From Termitidicoccus mucosus (GTDB taxonomy: Bacteria > Verrucomicrobiota > Verrucomicrobiia > Opitutales > Opitutaceae), in the NCBI RefSeq assembly GCF_038725785.1, contig NZ_CP109796.1, positions 4,650,001 to 4,714,000 on the forward strand: a stretch of 64,000 nucleotides of DNA, read 5' to 3'. Below are positions 17,901 to 24,660 of this stretch, piece after piece. The notes below the pieces were generated by a model that worked only from the letters and a program-made list of their open reading frames with translations, did no database searches and was not told the origin of the DNA. Numbering within the stretch: the first letter of the stretch is position 1; every line of letters starts with the position of its first letter. The position numbers and the translations under genes are program-made.

Positions 17901-18234
17901 TGGTGAAGAGATGGTTGTTCGCGGTGGTTTGCGTGACCACCGCCCAGCCGCCGCCGGCGGCGCGCAGGGTGACGCCGGATTGCGCGACGCCGACGGTGGT
18001 GGCGTTGGTCACCCAGAGGGAATCGGTGTAGGCGAAGGTGTTGGCCAGTCCGAGCGGGAGCGTGTCGGAGAGCGTGACGACGCCGCTGCCGCCGCCGGTG
18101 ACGGTGTAGGTGTTGGTGCCGGTGAGCGCGGGCCAGCCTTGCGTGCCGGAGAGGACGATGTCGGCGCCGGGGGCGAATGCCGCGAACGCGGGGAGGGCGG
18201 CGGCTAACAATAAAAACCGGGGGAGTTTTGGCAT
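11923..18234 (-). CDS. Giant autotransporter with Pmp-like and PATR repeats
   Basis: About 2,100 residues. An N-terminal signal peptide (hydrophobic L-L-L-A-A-A-L-P-A-F-A-A-F-A) precedes a passenger. Residues 130-830 contain many G-G-A-I/G-G-A-L and F-x-x-N motifs, as in chlamydial polymorphic membrane proteins. Residues 840-1750 contain autotransporter-associated beta-strand repeats (L-x-K-x-G-x-G-x-L-x-L). Roughly the last 280 residues form the outer-membrane beta-barrel, ending in an aromatic residue (V-W). It should be exported by type V secretion and displayed as a long beta-helix. No protease triad is visible; adhesion or surface coating is plausible. ATG codons lie at 18240 and 18234; the second gives the more typical signal sequence. 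Long open frames on the opposite strand are composition shadows. Confidence 0.93.
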   Translation of the reverse strand: MPKLPRFLLLAAALPAFAAFAPGADIVLSGTQGWPALTGTNTYTVTGGGSGVVTLSDTLPLGLANTFAYTDSLWVTNATTVGVAQSGVTLRAAGGGWAVVTQTTANNHLFTINESVTDDIVLNLDKLIITGGNRNNNGGAFALAGTGTQSVFVTINGDVVFKDNVAGGSQGRGGVFYVNKNSLKFTGNAVFDSNRAGLGATGIGGAIILYTGAGQKLLFEKNAVFLNNISANTAGAIQNGNDGEIIVNGTAVFIGNKSGDAVATAQHGGAILLGANNNPVGGLIWLKDGAWFENNAATGVGGAMQLYGSSTLTIGGDAVFISNTSGYKLTNGSGGAISASKAGGAATGPITFQGSSTFSGNVSMGIGGAIYLENPPLLKFSGAAVFTSNTAGAGGGIVNGGAIAIGAASGTVSFGGAATFSGNHASGTGGALAFGYTLQKLEFAGDTVFEDNIAGYGVATGTAHGGGLWLGAAAGAVTFGGSTRFSGNEATWSGGGLYAAGGNTFAFTKSVTFENNKSGLSTGSGVRGYGGAIALEGGASALTFNLDDGAVARFEGNQTSQYGGAIYHYAAAGAGDLVFSGSAAHFAFLHNVVATSMANGGGAIHIRNNNLVVADDVTDFVMRGNFAGDTTRNASGGAIVLVSAGRLLIGGSTAFTGNQAASNGGALAATAASTYDGGVIALTGAATVADNMAFYDGGAIHYTGATVNTIRIATERSGGISFTGNTAGRSGGAIFLDASSIGSGIVLDAQQADITFSGNKHGATVDRSVVDAEAIRATGAGGYMTAIGGTPNDIFFSGSDQTLALSATTGRSVSLLSGIANTDTAGLVTTVTKSGSGAVRFGAVSDINANTTVQAGDFLLVDDATYGRAATGTFTVQAGAVLGGSGTLRADTLALADGAILRAGGTLAFDVTNGVALNHAVLSGTGAIGGVATATASRVVVGSGPHAGGQALAFGGALTLDNATVSLGVFGGTDSDTFSANSLTLTGTTAFDFNEFVTGTYTLLSTTGGITASGTWLTQVNGQTVSNSRWVSNYSLIGGNTALQAILIKYGSKVLGWNLAGGGDWDLASANWSDGDGFLAGDAVQFSNVTGTVGLAASRLSASQMTVSGTGTVVFAGTGGITTDAALWDAASGAAPGTVLGRLDKSGAGTLVLANTGSNHFSGGIIIAGGALVFDRADQLGAAAISFANTGTLGARAGAGALELDNTLSLASGARAALDVAGGTLSLHGALSGNSGTLAKTGTGALVLDADNSAFLAPVLVEAGALDLRGALGGNVAVASGAKFSGTGAVVGGNLDAAPGALLQVGSHGAGATGTLAIGGTLSLHGATLLYDLATSGTPPALAAHDGITATALALGGTNTFDFSTSIVQGDYLLVGAGAVTGFDADNFITFVNGTDYRTGSGRMSVAYSADAAGLRMNATLTASGSLVWSGSTGSTWKANDGAADWQGIDTKFANGDIVAFDSTADAGQPVQRDITVDAAGVVVAEMLVTGTGDYRFAGGAIRGTDNPSETKFADPSGKLIKDGAGTLTLANTGNTFAGGIALLSGTLQGSAASLGANVITTRAGSALVLGQASGAATYTGTVAGESAASIGDVYKTGTGSLAVQGLVQADVFEHLAGTVTGESFISAGQYNLRGGTLAIGGTLVLGRGMAVDSGGVLAGQGRVRLGAGGAFVHSGTIKIGKAAGLAGMGTLVIEGDYVGNGGVVALATVLNAGGAETQTDLLHITGAMSGTARLGIANDGGLGDNTGTGAGDGIKVVAVDGAIGGTFSLAEPVTAGVFDYGLVRGDGGFYLQAVAPVPEIPAAGALPGVAALAGQAGFDSVRERLAALRAAPAHERGGWWLRDVYDQTELKTGPFEASRFHTNLVQVGLDTVFAGEGAAWTVGAFYTNTDMAGRVAGIRAQDDAKGAGVYVLMQRGRLHASLLLQADDSIYRVFARDGEFRTRGWSSGASLEAGYALAVSPRLGTLEAEAALTGQKLATGTGWDDRDRKYAFDDGESLLARAGLRWHRFFDLDGGEWLQPWLRAGVSHEFANRYDMRVQDAATPAHAATYVFENDLRGGQLDLSAGLGWGLTEQFSFNFSFAFITGKARESCSATGGVRYVW

Positions 18235-18261
18235 GAACATAAGTCGGAGGTATATTAAATT

Positions 18262-18489
18262 ATCGGCTGGTTTTTATTTAACCACGGAGGCACGGAGTTC
18301 GGACGGAGCACCTTGTCTCGCGCGGAGAACGCGGAGGCAGTAGGGCGCGACCTTGCGTCGCGCCGCGAATATCGGACGGTTTTCCGCATACGCGGCCTGA
18401 CACAAGGTCAGGCCCTACATGTGCGTGACAACGGTTAATAAAATTTCTCCTCATGACTCCGAGTTATCCGTGTTCTCCGTAGTTAATTT
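18262..18489. repeat. Nested inverted repeats upstream of the autotransporter
   Basis: The 268-bp gap between the autotransporter start and the next gene contains no gene. An AT-rich outer pair of imperfect arms (ACCACGGAGGCACGGAGT near 18282-18299 and its complement near 18457-18483) brackets a GC-rich inner palindrome. The inner palindrome has arms 18340-18367 and 18391-18418 and begins and ends with GTAGGGC/GCCCTAC. The nesting suggests one repeat inserted inside another. The autotransporter promoter must lie in or next to this array. Confidence 0.75.
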
Positions 18490-18508
18490 ATTGGCTGGTT
18501 TGTTTTAA

Positions 18509-20428
18509 TCATTCCAGTGCGTCGAACAGGGACTTCCCGACCTCGCGGCCGTTGATCGAGAGCAGGGCGGGGCGGGGCTCGCCGCCTTCGAGCACGAGGC
18601 GTTTTTTCGCGGCGACGTCGGCCTCGATGCGCAGCAGGCCGGCGAGGCCGGCGGCCTCGCCGTGGAACCTGGCCCCATCGCACGCGGCCGCGGCGCGGGC
18701 GGATGCGAACTGGCGGCGGAATGCGGCGAAACCCTCCGCATCCAGCCCTTCCGTCGCGCGCAGCCAGACCGCCACGGTGGCGCGGCCCCTGGGCTCCTTG
18801 TCATCGTGCACGATGGTGATGCGGTTTGCCACCGCCTTCGAGCTGTCGCGGATATAATAAACCGGGGCGGGCGTTTGCTTTGCCGTGGTGTCGGAATAAA
18901 GGATGCGCATCGCCACCACCGCGTCGCCTATTTTTATATAAACGGGTGCGCCGGCGGGCACGGCGGCGGGATGGCGGGGGCTGCCGGGTTTGGCCGGTTG
19001 GTCGCCGAGCCACACTTCCGCACTGGCGGGAAACGCCAGGTGGGTCTGGAAGCAGGACAACTCGCCGGGTTTGTGGCGCGAGCCGGCGGCGAGCGGTTCA
19101 AGCGAGAGCATTTGCAGCACTTCCGGCCCCCGCTGCACCGTGGCGGTGAACGGGACGAGATGCAGGGCCTTGGCCTGGCCGGCGGCGTTTTTTGTTTTTT
19201 TGGTGCCGAACGGGTCGCCGCGGCCGTCCATGAACAATGATAATTGTGGAATGTCCGGCGAGTCCCCGAGGTTGGCGGCGAGCATCCGGTCGTCGCCGCC
19301 GCGCTCGCGTCCGGCCGAGCCGAGGCTCACGCGCCGCCCGATCCAGTTGACCGCGATGTCCTCCGGCAGCGGGCCGCAACGCTGGACGACGGTGCGGGGC
19401 AGCGCGAACGTTTCCGGCGGAAACCATTCCGGGCGCGGCGGGGTATCGCCGGCCTGGAGGAAGGCGACGAGATGGTCGCGCTCGCCGGGCAGCCAGCCGG
19501 GACGCTCCAGCTCGGGTTTCTGGCGCAACCAGCCCGCGGCCCAGGTGTGCGCCTCGAAATAACCGTGGCCCCAGAGAAAATTATAGCTGCGCGAGTTGGC
19601 CCCGCCGAGCCGGTCGCCCGGCGCCCACCAGTTGGCGGCCGCGTCCGTCCACAAATACCGGATGGCGGCCAGCGCCTGCGCGCGTCCCTCCGCCCGGGCG
19701 GCGTATTTTTCGATCATGCCGAGTGTGTCGAGGTCGGTGCCGTAATAAGTCACCGCGCCAAATTCAGTGATGCCGTTTTCCGCGACATGGCGGGTCCAGT
19801 CGTCCAGCCGCTGGTAGCCGTCGGCGGCGAGATCGGGCCGCCCGAGGCATTCGCCAATCGCGATGAGGCACCAGGCTTTTTTTATCCAGATATTTGTATA
19901 ATCAATTTTGACCTTGTGGTTTGCCAGCGCCGGGATGGCTGACCGCATCATTTCCTCGACGAGCCGGCGCGCGCGCGGCGTGAGTTTGTCCGCGTGGCAC
20001 TTGTGCAGCAGCCCGAGGATCTGCGTGGCGAACTCGACGGCGTTCCAGTCGTAGACCTTGTCGGCGTTGCTCACCCATTTGAAATTGCCGAAAGTGCGGC
20101 TTTTGGGATCGAGATCCTGCATTGACCGCCCGAAGGCCAGCGCCTCTTCCACCCGCGCGGAGTCCCAGCCCACCGCCGTCGCCTCGAGCGCGAAGCGCAG
20201 CACGCCGCGGATGGAGACGCCCCGGTTTTCATCGTCGGAGCCGCGCGCGGCGGCATCTTGGAATTTCGCCCACTGGTCCTCCAAATCCCGCGTCGCGCCC
20301 GCTCCTCCGCCCGCCCAAGGATTAGGCCGGGCGGTCTCGATGGAGGGGCGGGAGGGTTGCGCGTGGGACGGCATGGCGGAGAGCAGAAACACGGCGGTCA
20401 GCATTGACGTGGCACGGGACGGGGTCAT
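18509..20428 (-). CDS. Secreted protein of unknown function in the polysaccharide locus
   Basis: I do not recognise the family. The protein is 639 residues from the ATG at 20428; a GTG 9 bp upstream and an ATG at 20404 are alternatives. It starts with a signal peptide ending A-M-P-S-H-A-Q. The first ~330 residues look mainly alpha-helical with repeated W-x-A and aromatic positions, reminiscent of an alpha/alpha toroid as in lyases and GH88-like enzymes. Residues 340-600 look beta-rich. That two-part layout resembles heparinase-like lyases, but I see no diagnostic His/Tyr catalytic motif. The 28-nt element also present upstream of the SGNH esterase gene lies 46 bp before its start, suggesting co-regulation with the locus by the adjacent AraC protein. 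Confidence 0.6.
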   Translation of the reverse strand: MTPSRATSMLTAVFLLSAMPSHAQPSRPSIETARPNPWAGGGAGATRDLEDQWAKFQDAAARGSDDENRGVSIRGVLRFALEATAVGWDSARVEEALAFGRSMQDLDPKSRTFGNFKWVSNADKVYDWNAVEFATQILGLLHKCHADKLTPRARRLVEEMMRSAIPALANHKVKIDYTNIWIKKAWCLIAIGECLGRPDLAADGYQRLDDWTRHVAENGITEFGAVTYYGTDLDTLGMIEKYAARAEGRAQALAAIRYLWTDAAANWWAPGDRLGGANSRSYNFLWGHGYFEAHTWAAGWLRQKPELERPGWLPGERDHLVAFLQAGDTPPRPEWFPPETFALPRTVVQRCGPLPEDIAVNWIGRRVSLGSAGRERGGDDRMLAANLGDSPDIPQLSLFMDGRGDPFGTKKTKNAAGQAKALHLVPFTATVQRGPEVLQMLSLEPLAAGSRHKPGELSCFQTHLAFPASAEVWLGDQPAKPGSPRHPAAVPAGAPVYIKIGDAVVAMRILYSDTTAKQTPAPVYYIRDSSKAVANRITIVHDDKEPRGRATVAVWLRATEGLDAEGFAAFRRQFASARAAAACDGARFHGEAAGLAGLLRIEADVAAKKRLVLEGGEPRPALLSINGREVGKSLFDALE

Positions 20429-20473
20429 GTCCCCCACGCTACCAGAAGCCCGCCGGACGAGGAAGCGCGGGGC

Positions 20474-20501
20474 CGCTCAAACACTTCGCTCAATCGCTCA
20501 T
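20474..20501 (-). promoter_or_regulatory. 28-nt upstream element, copy 1
   Basis: This is a perfect 28-nt match, in inverted orientation, to 21651-21678. On the minus strand it reads towards the start of the 639-residue secreted protein gene. The element contains three GAGCG words, two of them within TTGAGCG 12 nt apart, like the direct half-sites bound by AraC-family proteins. It abuts the stop codon of the AraC gene. Operator function is inference. Confidence 0.6.
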
Positions 20502-21391
20502 CAGCGATGGAATCCGTATCGCCGCATTTTTTGTATCACACCGGATGATTCCTCGGGAAGCTGCCAGTGTCCTTGTATATTAACGGGTTTCCTATAAGGC
20601 GGCAATATGCCCTCCCGCCACACGGAGGGAGGCATTTTATAATGAAACTTGAATGCGCGGCTGAATTCGCCCGCGCCCGCGAAGCCGCACTGCTCCGCGA
20701 TGGCCGCGATGGTGTGGCTGGTCTCGCTGAGCAACTCCGCGGCGCGCTCCATCGCGACGCGCTGCAAAGCATCGCGCGGGCTCTCGTTTCGCACCTGCAT
20801 GAACAGCCGGCGCAGGTGGCTTGACGAGACTCCGGCGACACGCGCCGCCTGCGCGATGGCCGGCCGTTCCGGCAGGTGATCCTTGAAATACAGCATCGCC
20901 GTTTCGACCTTTTGCTCGGCGAGGCTGGCGAGCGTCGGCAGCCGGGTGGTGACCATGCCCTCAAGCGCGATCAGGGCGAGTTCCAGTTGCGCATATTGCT
21001 CATACAGAGGACTTAGTCTCATCGGTTTTTCGTAATGCGGTTTCAATTCCCGGGCGAGTCCCTCAATGCGCCGGGCCTGCGCCGGACTCAATTTGTGCTG
21101 CAGAAAACCGTGCTCGCGAGTAATTTCCGCCAGCAGTGGAAACACCACGCCAAAGTGCAGCACGACCGCCTTGCAGTGTCGTTTCTCGCCCACCCAGCCG
21201 TGTTTGTGTTCGGGCGGGAAAACCCAGATGGTGCCGGATTGCAATTCCGGTTTGCCCGGGCCCTCGCCGCCCGGGAGCAGCGGCGCGCACCGGCCGGAAA
21301 CCACCGCAAAAAATTCCCAGTTGGCGCGGGATTGAGGCGCCATGGGCTGTTGGCCATAATAACGAGAACCATGTCCGAGGTAACGCAGCAT
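20501..21391 (-). CDS. AraC-family transcriptional regulator
   Basis: A 296-residue regulator. The N-terminal ~160 residues form a cupin-like sensing domain (P-G-G-E-G-P-G-K-P-E-L-Q-S-G-T-I-W-V-F-P-P near residues 40-60). The C-terminal ~100 residues form the AraC double helix-turn-helix: A-R-V-A-G-V-S-S-S-H-L-R-R-L-F for the first helix pair, and I-A-A-I-A-E-Q-C-G-F then F-S-R-A-F-K for the second. It lies between two outward-reading genes of the polysaccharide locus. The identical 28-nt elements that flank it are candidate operators. The sensed ligand is probably a sugar derived from the target glycan. Confidence 0.92.
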   Translation of the reverse strand: MLRYLGHGSRYYGQQPMAPQSRANWEFFAVVSGRCAPLLPGGEGPGKPELQSGTIWVFPPEHKHGWVGEKRHCKAVVLHFGVVFPLLAEITREHGFLQHKLSPAQARRIEGLARELKPHYEKPMRLSPLYEQYAQLELALIALEGMVTTRLPTLASLAEQKVETAMLYFKDHLPERPAIAQAARVAGVSSSHLRRLFMQVRNESPRDALQRVAMERAAELLSETSHTIAAIAEQCGFAGAGEFSRAFKFHYKMPPSVWREGILPPYRKPVNIQGHWQLPEESSGVIQKMRRYGFHR

Positions 21392-21785
21392 GAAGAATAA
21401 TATAGACCGGGATATATAAAACGAGTCAAGATCGCGGGGCCGCCGGAGGCGCGGTTCGGGCCGGGAGTTCAGGCTTATGGTCGGTGGGAAAAGTTGTTCC
21501 CTTAAAACAGCAGGAGCATTCCGCTCGCGGGCGATGAAATGGGGATGTTTCGGATATCTTGAGAGGTTTCACAAGTATATGTTAATATTATAATTAAACA
21601 GAAAAATTAAACTTTGACTCTCGACCCGGACCGAGCCGGACACTCATCTTATGAGCGATTGAGCGAAGTGTTTGAGCGTGCCTGCGATTCCATTTTCAAG
21701 CCGGTCCTGCTATTTCTTTAATCCTGACGCACCCCAAATGTTTTGCTCCCGGCCATTCGCATTTGTGCCAGCGTTTTACCATCCC
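21392..21785. other. 394-bp gap with the SGNH gene promoter region
   Basis: No gene is visible. The middle (21571-21610) is AT-rich and would suit a promoter. The 28-nt element copy 2 follows at 21651-21678, 107 bp before the SGNH start. There is no Shine-Dalgarno sequence; the start is preceded by CATCCC. Confidence 0.6.
21651..21678 (+). promoter_or_regulatory. 28-nt upstream element, copy 2
   Basis: It is identical to the minus-strand copy at 20474-20501 and lies in the same orientation relative to its downstream gene, here the SGNH esterase. The match stops sharply at both ends, as expected for a maintained site rather than a long duplication. It is a candidate AraC-type operator. Confidence 0.6.
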
Positions 21786-23240
21786 ATGAAAAAAGAAATG
21801 CTCCTAGCCGCAGGTTTGTTCGCCGCTCCGTTTCTGGCGTCCGCCCAGATAATATACACCGGCGGCACCTGCGCGCAGGACTTCGACACCCTGCCGCGCG
21901 GCGGCGCCGGCAATGTCTGGGAAAACAACAAGACCCTCCCCGGTTGGCACGCGGCGTTCGCTCGGCGCGGAGGGCCGGACACCTTCCGCGCCGACCCGGG
22001 CGGCGCTTCCGTCGGCGTCGTCAGTTACGGCGCCGACGGCTCGTCCGACCGCGCCCTCGGCCTGCGAGTGTCGGCCAACTCCGGCGACCTCGCCGTCGGC
22101 CTGCGCCTCGTCAACCGCACCGGCTCCGCCATCACCTCGCTCACCATCGCCTACGACGGCGAGCAGTGGCGCGAGGACGGCCCGACACCCGCCACGCTCC
22201 AGTTTTCTTATAAAGTCAATGGCGGCCTGCTCACCGGTTCCGCTGGCTGGACGCCGGTGGAACAGCTCAATTTCACCTCGCCGCACACCGCCTCCGAAAC
22301 CGGCGCGGCCGCGCGCCTGCTCGATGGCAATGCGGATGCCAATCGACGCGCCGGCATCACCGCGACCTTCCCCGTGCTCGCCGCCGACGGCGACGAAATC
22401 TGGCTGCGCTGGTTCGGCCGCGGCGTGCGCGCCAGCGTGCAGGGCGTGGCGATTGACAACCTCACCGTCACCGCCGCCACCGCTCCGTTATCCGAGGCGC
22501 TCAAGCTTGCCGCCGCCGCGGCGCCCGCCCGCCGCAACGAGCCGCCGCCCGCGCCGGAGCCCGATCCCTATTGGCCGGCGAACGACGCGTTTCCCGGCGT
22601 TGGCCAGCCCGTTGGGAAAGGCCGTTTCAAAAACTGGAATTACCAGCTTCGCGCCGGTTTCGCGAAACTCCGCGACGCCGAGCAGGGCGCGCTCGTGTTT
22701 GCCGGCGATTCCATCACCGAGCGCTGGCGCACGCTCGCGCAGGATTTCGCCCCGCTCGGCGTGAAAATCGCCAACCGCGGCATCGGCGGCGACCGCGCGC
22801 GCAATTTGCTCTACCGCTTCGACGACGACGTGCTCGCACTCCATCCGCGCGGCCTCGTTCTGCTTATCGGCACCAATGACCTCGGCGCGATGGACACCGC
22901 CGCCGACATCACCGCCAATATAAAGGCGATTATTGCGAAGACGCGCGCTTATAGCACCGCGATGCCCGTCGCGCTCTGCCTCGTCATGCCGCGCAACGGC
23001 GACCGCGATTTTCCGAAACGCATCCCCGGGCTGAACAAATTGCTCCGGGAAATCGCCGCCTCGGACAAAGCCGTCACGCTTTGCGATCTCTACTCGCTCT
23101 TCGCGCAGGAGGACGGCACCTCGAAGCCGGAGTATTTCGGCGACCGCCTGCACCCCAACGCCGCCGGTTACGCCAGAATGCGCGATGCGCTCCTGCCGGT
23201 CCTCCGCGGCTGGAACCTTGCCGGAAATCCGGAAATTTAA
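21786..23240 (+). CDS. Secreted SGNH/GDSL esterase with N-terminal beta domain
   Basis: 484 residues from the ATG at 21786, which gives a clean signal peptide (L-L-A-A-G-L-F-A-A-P-F-L-A-S-A-Q). Residues 22-235 resemble a jelly-roll or PEP-CTERM-type beta domain without a recognised name. Residues 260-480 are an SGNH hydrolase of the PAF-acetylhydrolase-like branch: block I G-D-S-I-T-E-R-W with the nucleophile Ser, a G-G-D-R block, block III G-T-N-D-L-G, and block V D-R-L-H-P-N with the catalytic Asp and His. Such enzymes commonly remove acetyl groups from plant or animal polysaccharides. It opens the plus-strand run of degradative genes. Substrate is inferred. Confidence 0.88.
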   Translation: MKKEMLLAAGLFAAPFLASAQIIYTGGTCAQDFDTLPRGGAGNVWENNKTLPGWHAAFARRGGPDTFRADPGGASVGVVSYGADGSSDRALGLRVSANSGDLAVGLRLVNRTGSAITSLTIAYDGEQWREDGPTPATLQFSYKVNGGLLTGSAGWTPVEQLNFTSPHTASETGAAARLLDGNADANRRAGITATFPVLAADGDEIWLRWFGRGVRASVQGVAIDNLTVTAATAPLSEALKLAAAAAPARRNEPPPAPEPDPYWPANDAFPGVGQPVGKGRFKNWNYQLRAGFAKLRDAEQGALVFAGDSITERWRTLAQDFAPLGVKIANRGIGGDRARNLLYRFDDDVLALHPRGLVLLIGTNDLGAMDTAADITANIKAIIAKTRAYSTAMPVALCLVMPRNGDRDFPKRIPGLNKLLREIAASDKAVTLCDLYSLFAQEDGTSKPEYFGDRLHPNAAGYARMRDALLPVLRGWNLAGNPEI

Positions 23241-23340
23241 CCGCAGATATACATGGAGATTGTCTATAATCGCAAAGAGGCCTGAGGAAAAAATTCTCTC
23301 CGCCGATCTTCGCCAGTTAAAACACCTTTTTTCTTTTTAT

Positions 23341-24660
23341 ATGAATTTTCACCTTCCTCCCCGTTTCGTCATTCTGTGGCTGCTCCTCCCCGCGGCCTTG
23401 CTGCGGGGCGGGGAAATCAAGGTCTCTGTCGCGCCGGACCGTGACAACTGGTTTTATAAAACCGGCGAGCCCGTCCGCTTCGCCATCAGCGTCACCGACG
23501 ACGGCGCCCCGGTCAAAGAGGTCGGGATCAATTATACAATCGGCCCGGAAAAAATGCCCGCGTCGGCAAAAAATGCCGTCGTGCCGGAGGGCGGGCTGGT
23601 GGTTGACGGCGGTTCGCTCTCCGCGCCGGGGTTCCTGCGCTGCATCGTCAACGCCCGCGTCGCCGGGAAAAATTACAAGGGCCTCGCCACCGCCGCCGTC
23701 TCGCCGGATGAAATAAAACCCACGCAAACCGAGCCGAAGGATTTCGAATTATATTGGGAAGGCAGCAAGGCCGAACTCGCGGCGATACCGATGGAGGCGG
23801 GGCGGACACTGCTGCCCGAATATTGCACCGATGCCGTCAATGTATATCATGTGCGCATCCGCACGCTCGCCACCGGGTTGATGGCGCATCGCTACAAGGC
23901 CCACGTTTACGGAATATTGTGCGAGCCCAAGGCGCCCGGCAAATATCCCGCCGTGCTGCGCGTGCCCGGCGCGGGCATCGCCCCGCGCGTGCCGGTTAAC
24001 ACTTCGCTGGCCGCACGCGGCTTTATCACGCTCGGCATCGGCATCCACGGCATCCCCGTCAACCTGCCGAAGGACGTATATGATGACCTCGACGCCGGCG
24101 CGCTGCGCGATTACCGGAACCTCAATCTCGACAACCGCGACGCCTATTATTACCGGCGGGTTTACATGGGCTGCGTGCGCGCGAACGACTACCTCGTCTC
24201 GCTGCCCAATTTCGACGGGAAAAACCTGATCGTCTCGGGCGGCAGCCAGGGCGGGATGCTGACGATTGTCACTGCCGCGCTCGACCCGCGCGTGACCGGG
24301 CTGGCGGCGCAGTTCCCGGCCTACTGTGACGTCACCGGTTATCTGCACGGGCGCGCCGGCGGCTGGCCGCACATGTTCGAGCCGGGCAGCCCGCAGCTCG
24401 GCAATCCCGCGAAGCTGGAAACCACCGCCTACTACGATGTCGTGAACTTTGCGAAACGCATCGCGGTTCCGGGCCATTACGCCTGGGGCTACAACGACGA
24501 GACCTGCCCGCCCACCTCCATTTACGCCGCGTATAATCAAATCACCGCGCCGAAAACGCTCACGCTCGACGTGGCCGCCGGGCACAAGACCACCCCCGCC
24601 CAAAACACCGCGATCGAGGAGTGGATTATAAAAACCGCCAAGGCGGACTCCCTGCCATGA
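23341..24660 (+). CDS. Secreted acetyl xylan esterase-like alpha/beta hydrolase (AXE1/CE7)
   Basis: 439 residues from the ATG at 23341, with a signal peptide (F-V-I-L-W-L-L-L-P-A-A-L-L-R-G-G). Residues 20-125 form an extra beta-rich N-terminal domain. From about residue 130 it is an AXE1/cephalosporin-C-deacetylase-type hydrolase: the nucleophile Ser lies in G-G-S-Q-G-G near residue 302 and a late catalytic His in A-A-G-H-K-T. CE7 enzymes deacetylate oligosaccharides. The stop overlaps the next gene as ATGA. With the SGNH enzyme it gives the locus two likely deacetylases. Confidence 0.88.
   Translation: MNFHLPPRFVILWLLLPAALLRGGEIKVSVAPDRDNWFYKTGEPVRFAISVTDDGAPVKEVGINYTIGPEKMPASAKNAVVPEGGLVVDGGSLSAPGFLRCIVNARVAGKNYKGLATAAVSPDEIKPTQTEPKDFELYWEGSKAELAAIPMEAGRTLLPEYCTDAVNVYHVRIRTLATGLMAHRYKAHVYGILCEPKAPGKYPAVLRVPGAGIAPRVPVNTSLAARGFITLGIGIHGIPVNLPKDVYDDLDAGALRDYRNLNLDNRDAYYYRRVYMGCVRANDYLVSLPNFDGKNLIVSGGSQGGMLTIVTAALDPRVTGLAAQFPAYCDVTGYLHGRAGGWPHMFEPGSPQLGNPAKLETTAYYDVVNFAKRIAVPGHYAWGYNDETCPPTSIYAAYNQITAPKTLTLDVAAGHKTTPAQNTAIEEWIIKTAKADSLP

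Noticed and set aside
15397-18207. A 936-residue open frame opposite the autotransporter
   Set aside because: Same composition artefact; Gly/Ala/Asp-rich with no structure or start signal.
24621-24656. Upstream extension of the GH95-like gene
   Set aside because: The extra residues lie within the preceding esterase gene and precede no signal peptide; the ATG overlapping the stop is the better start.
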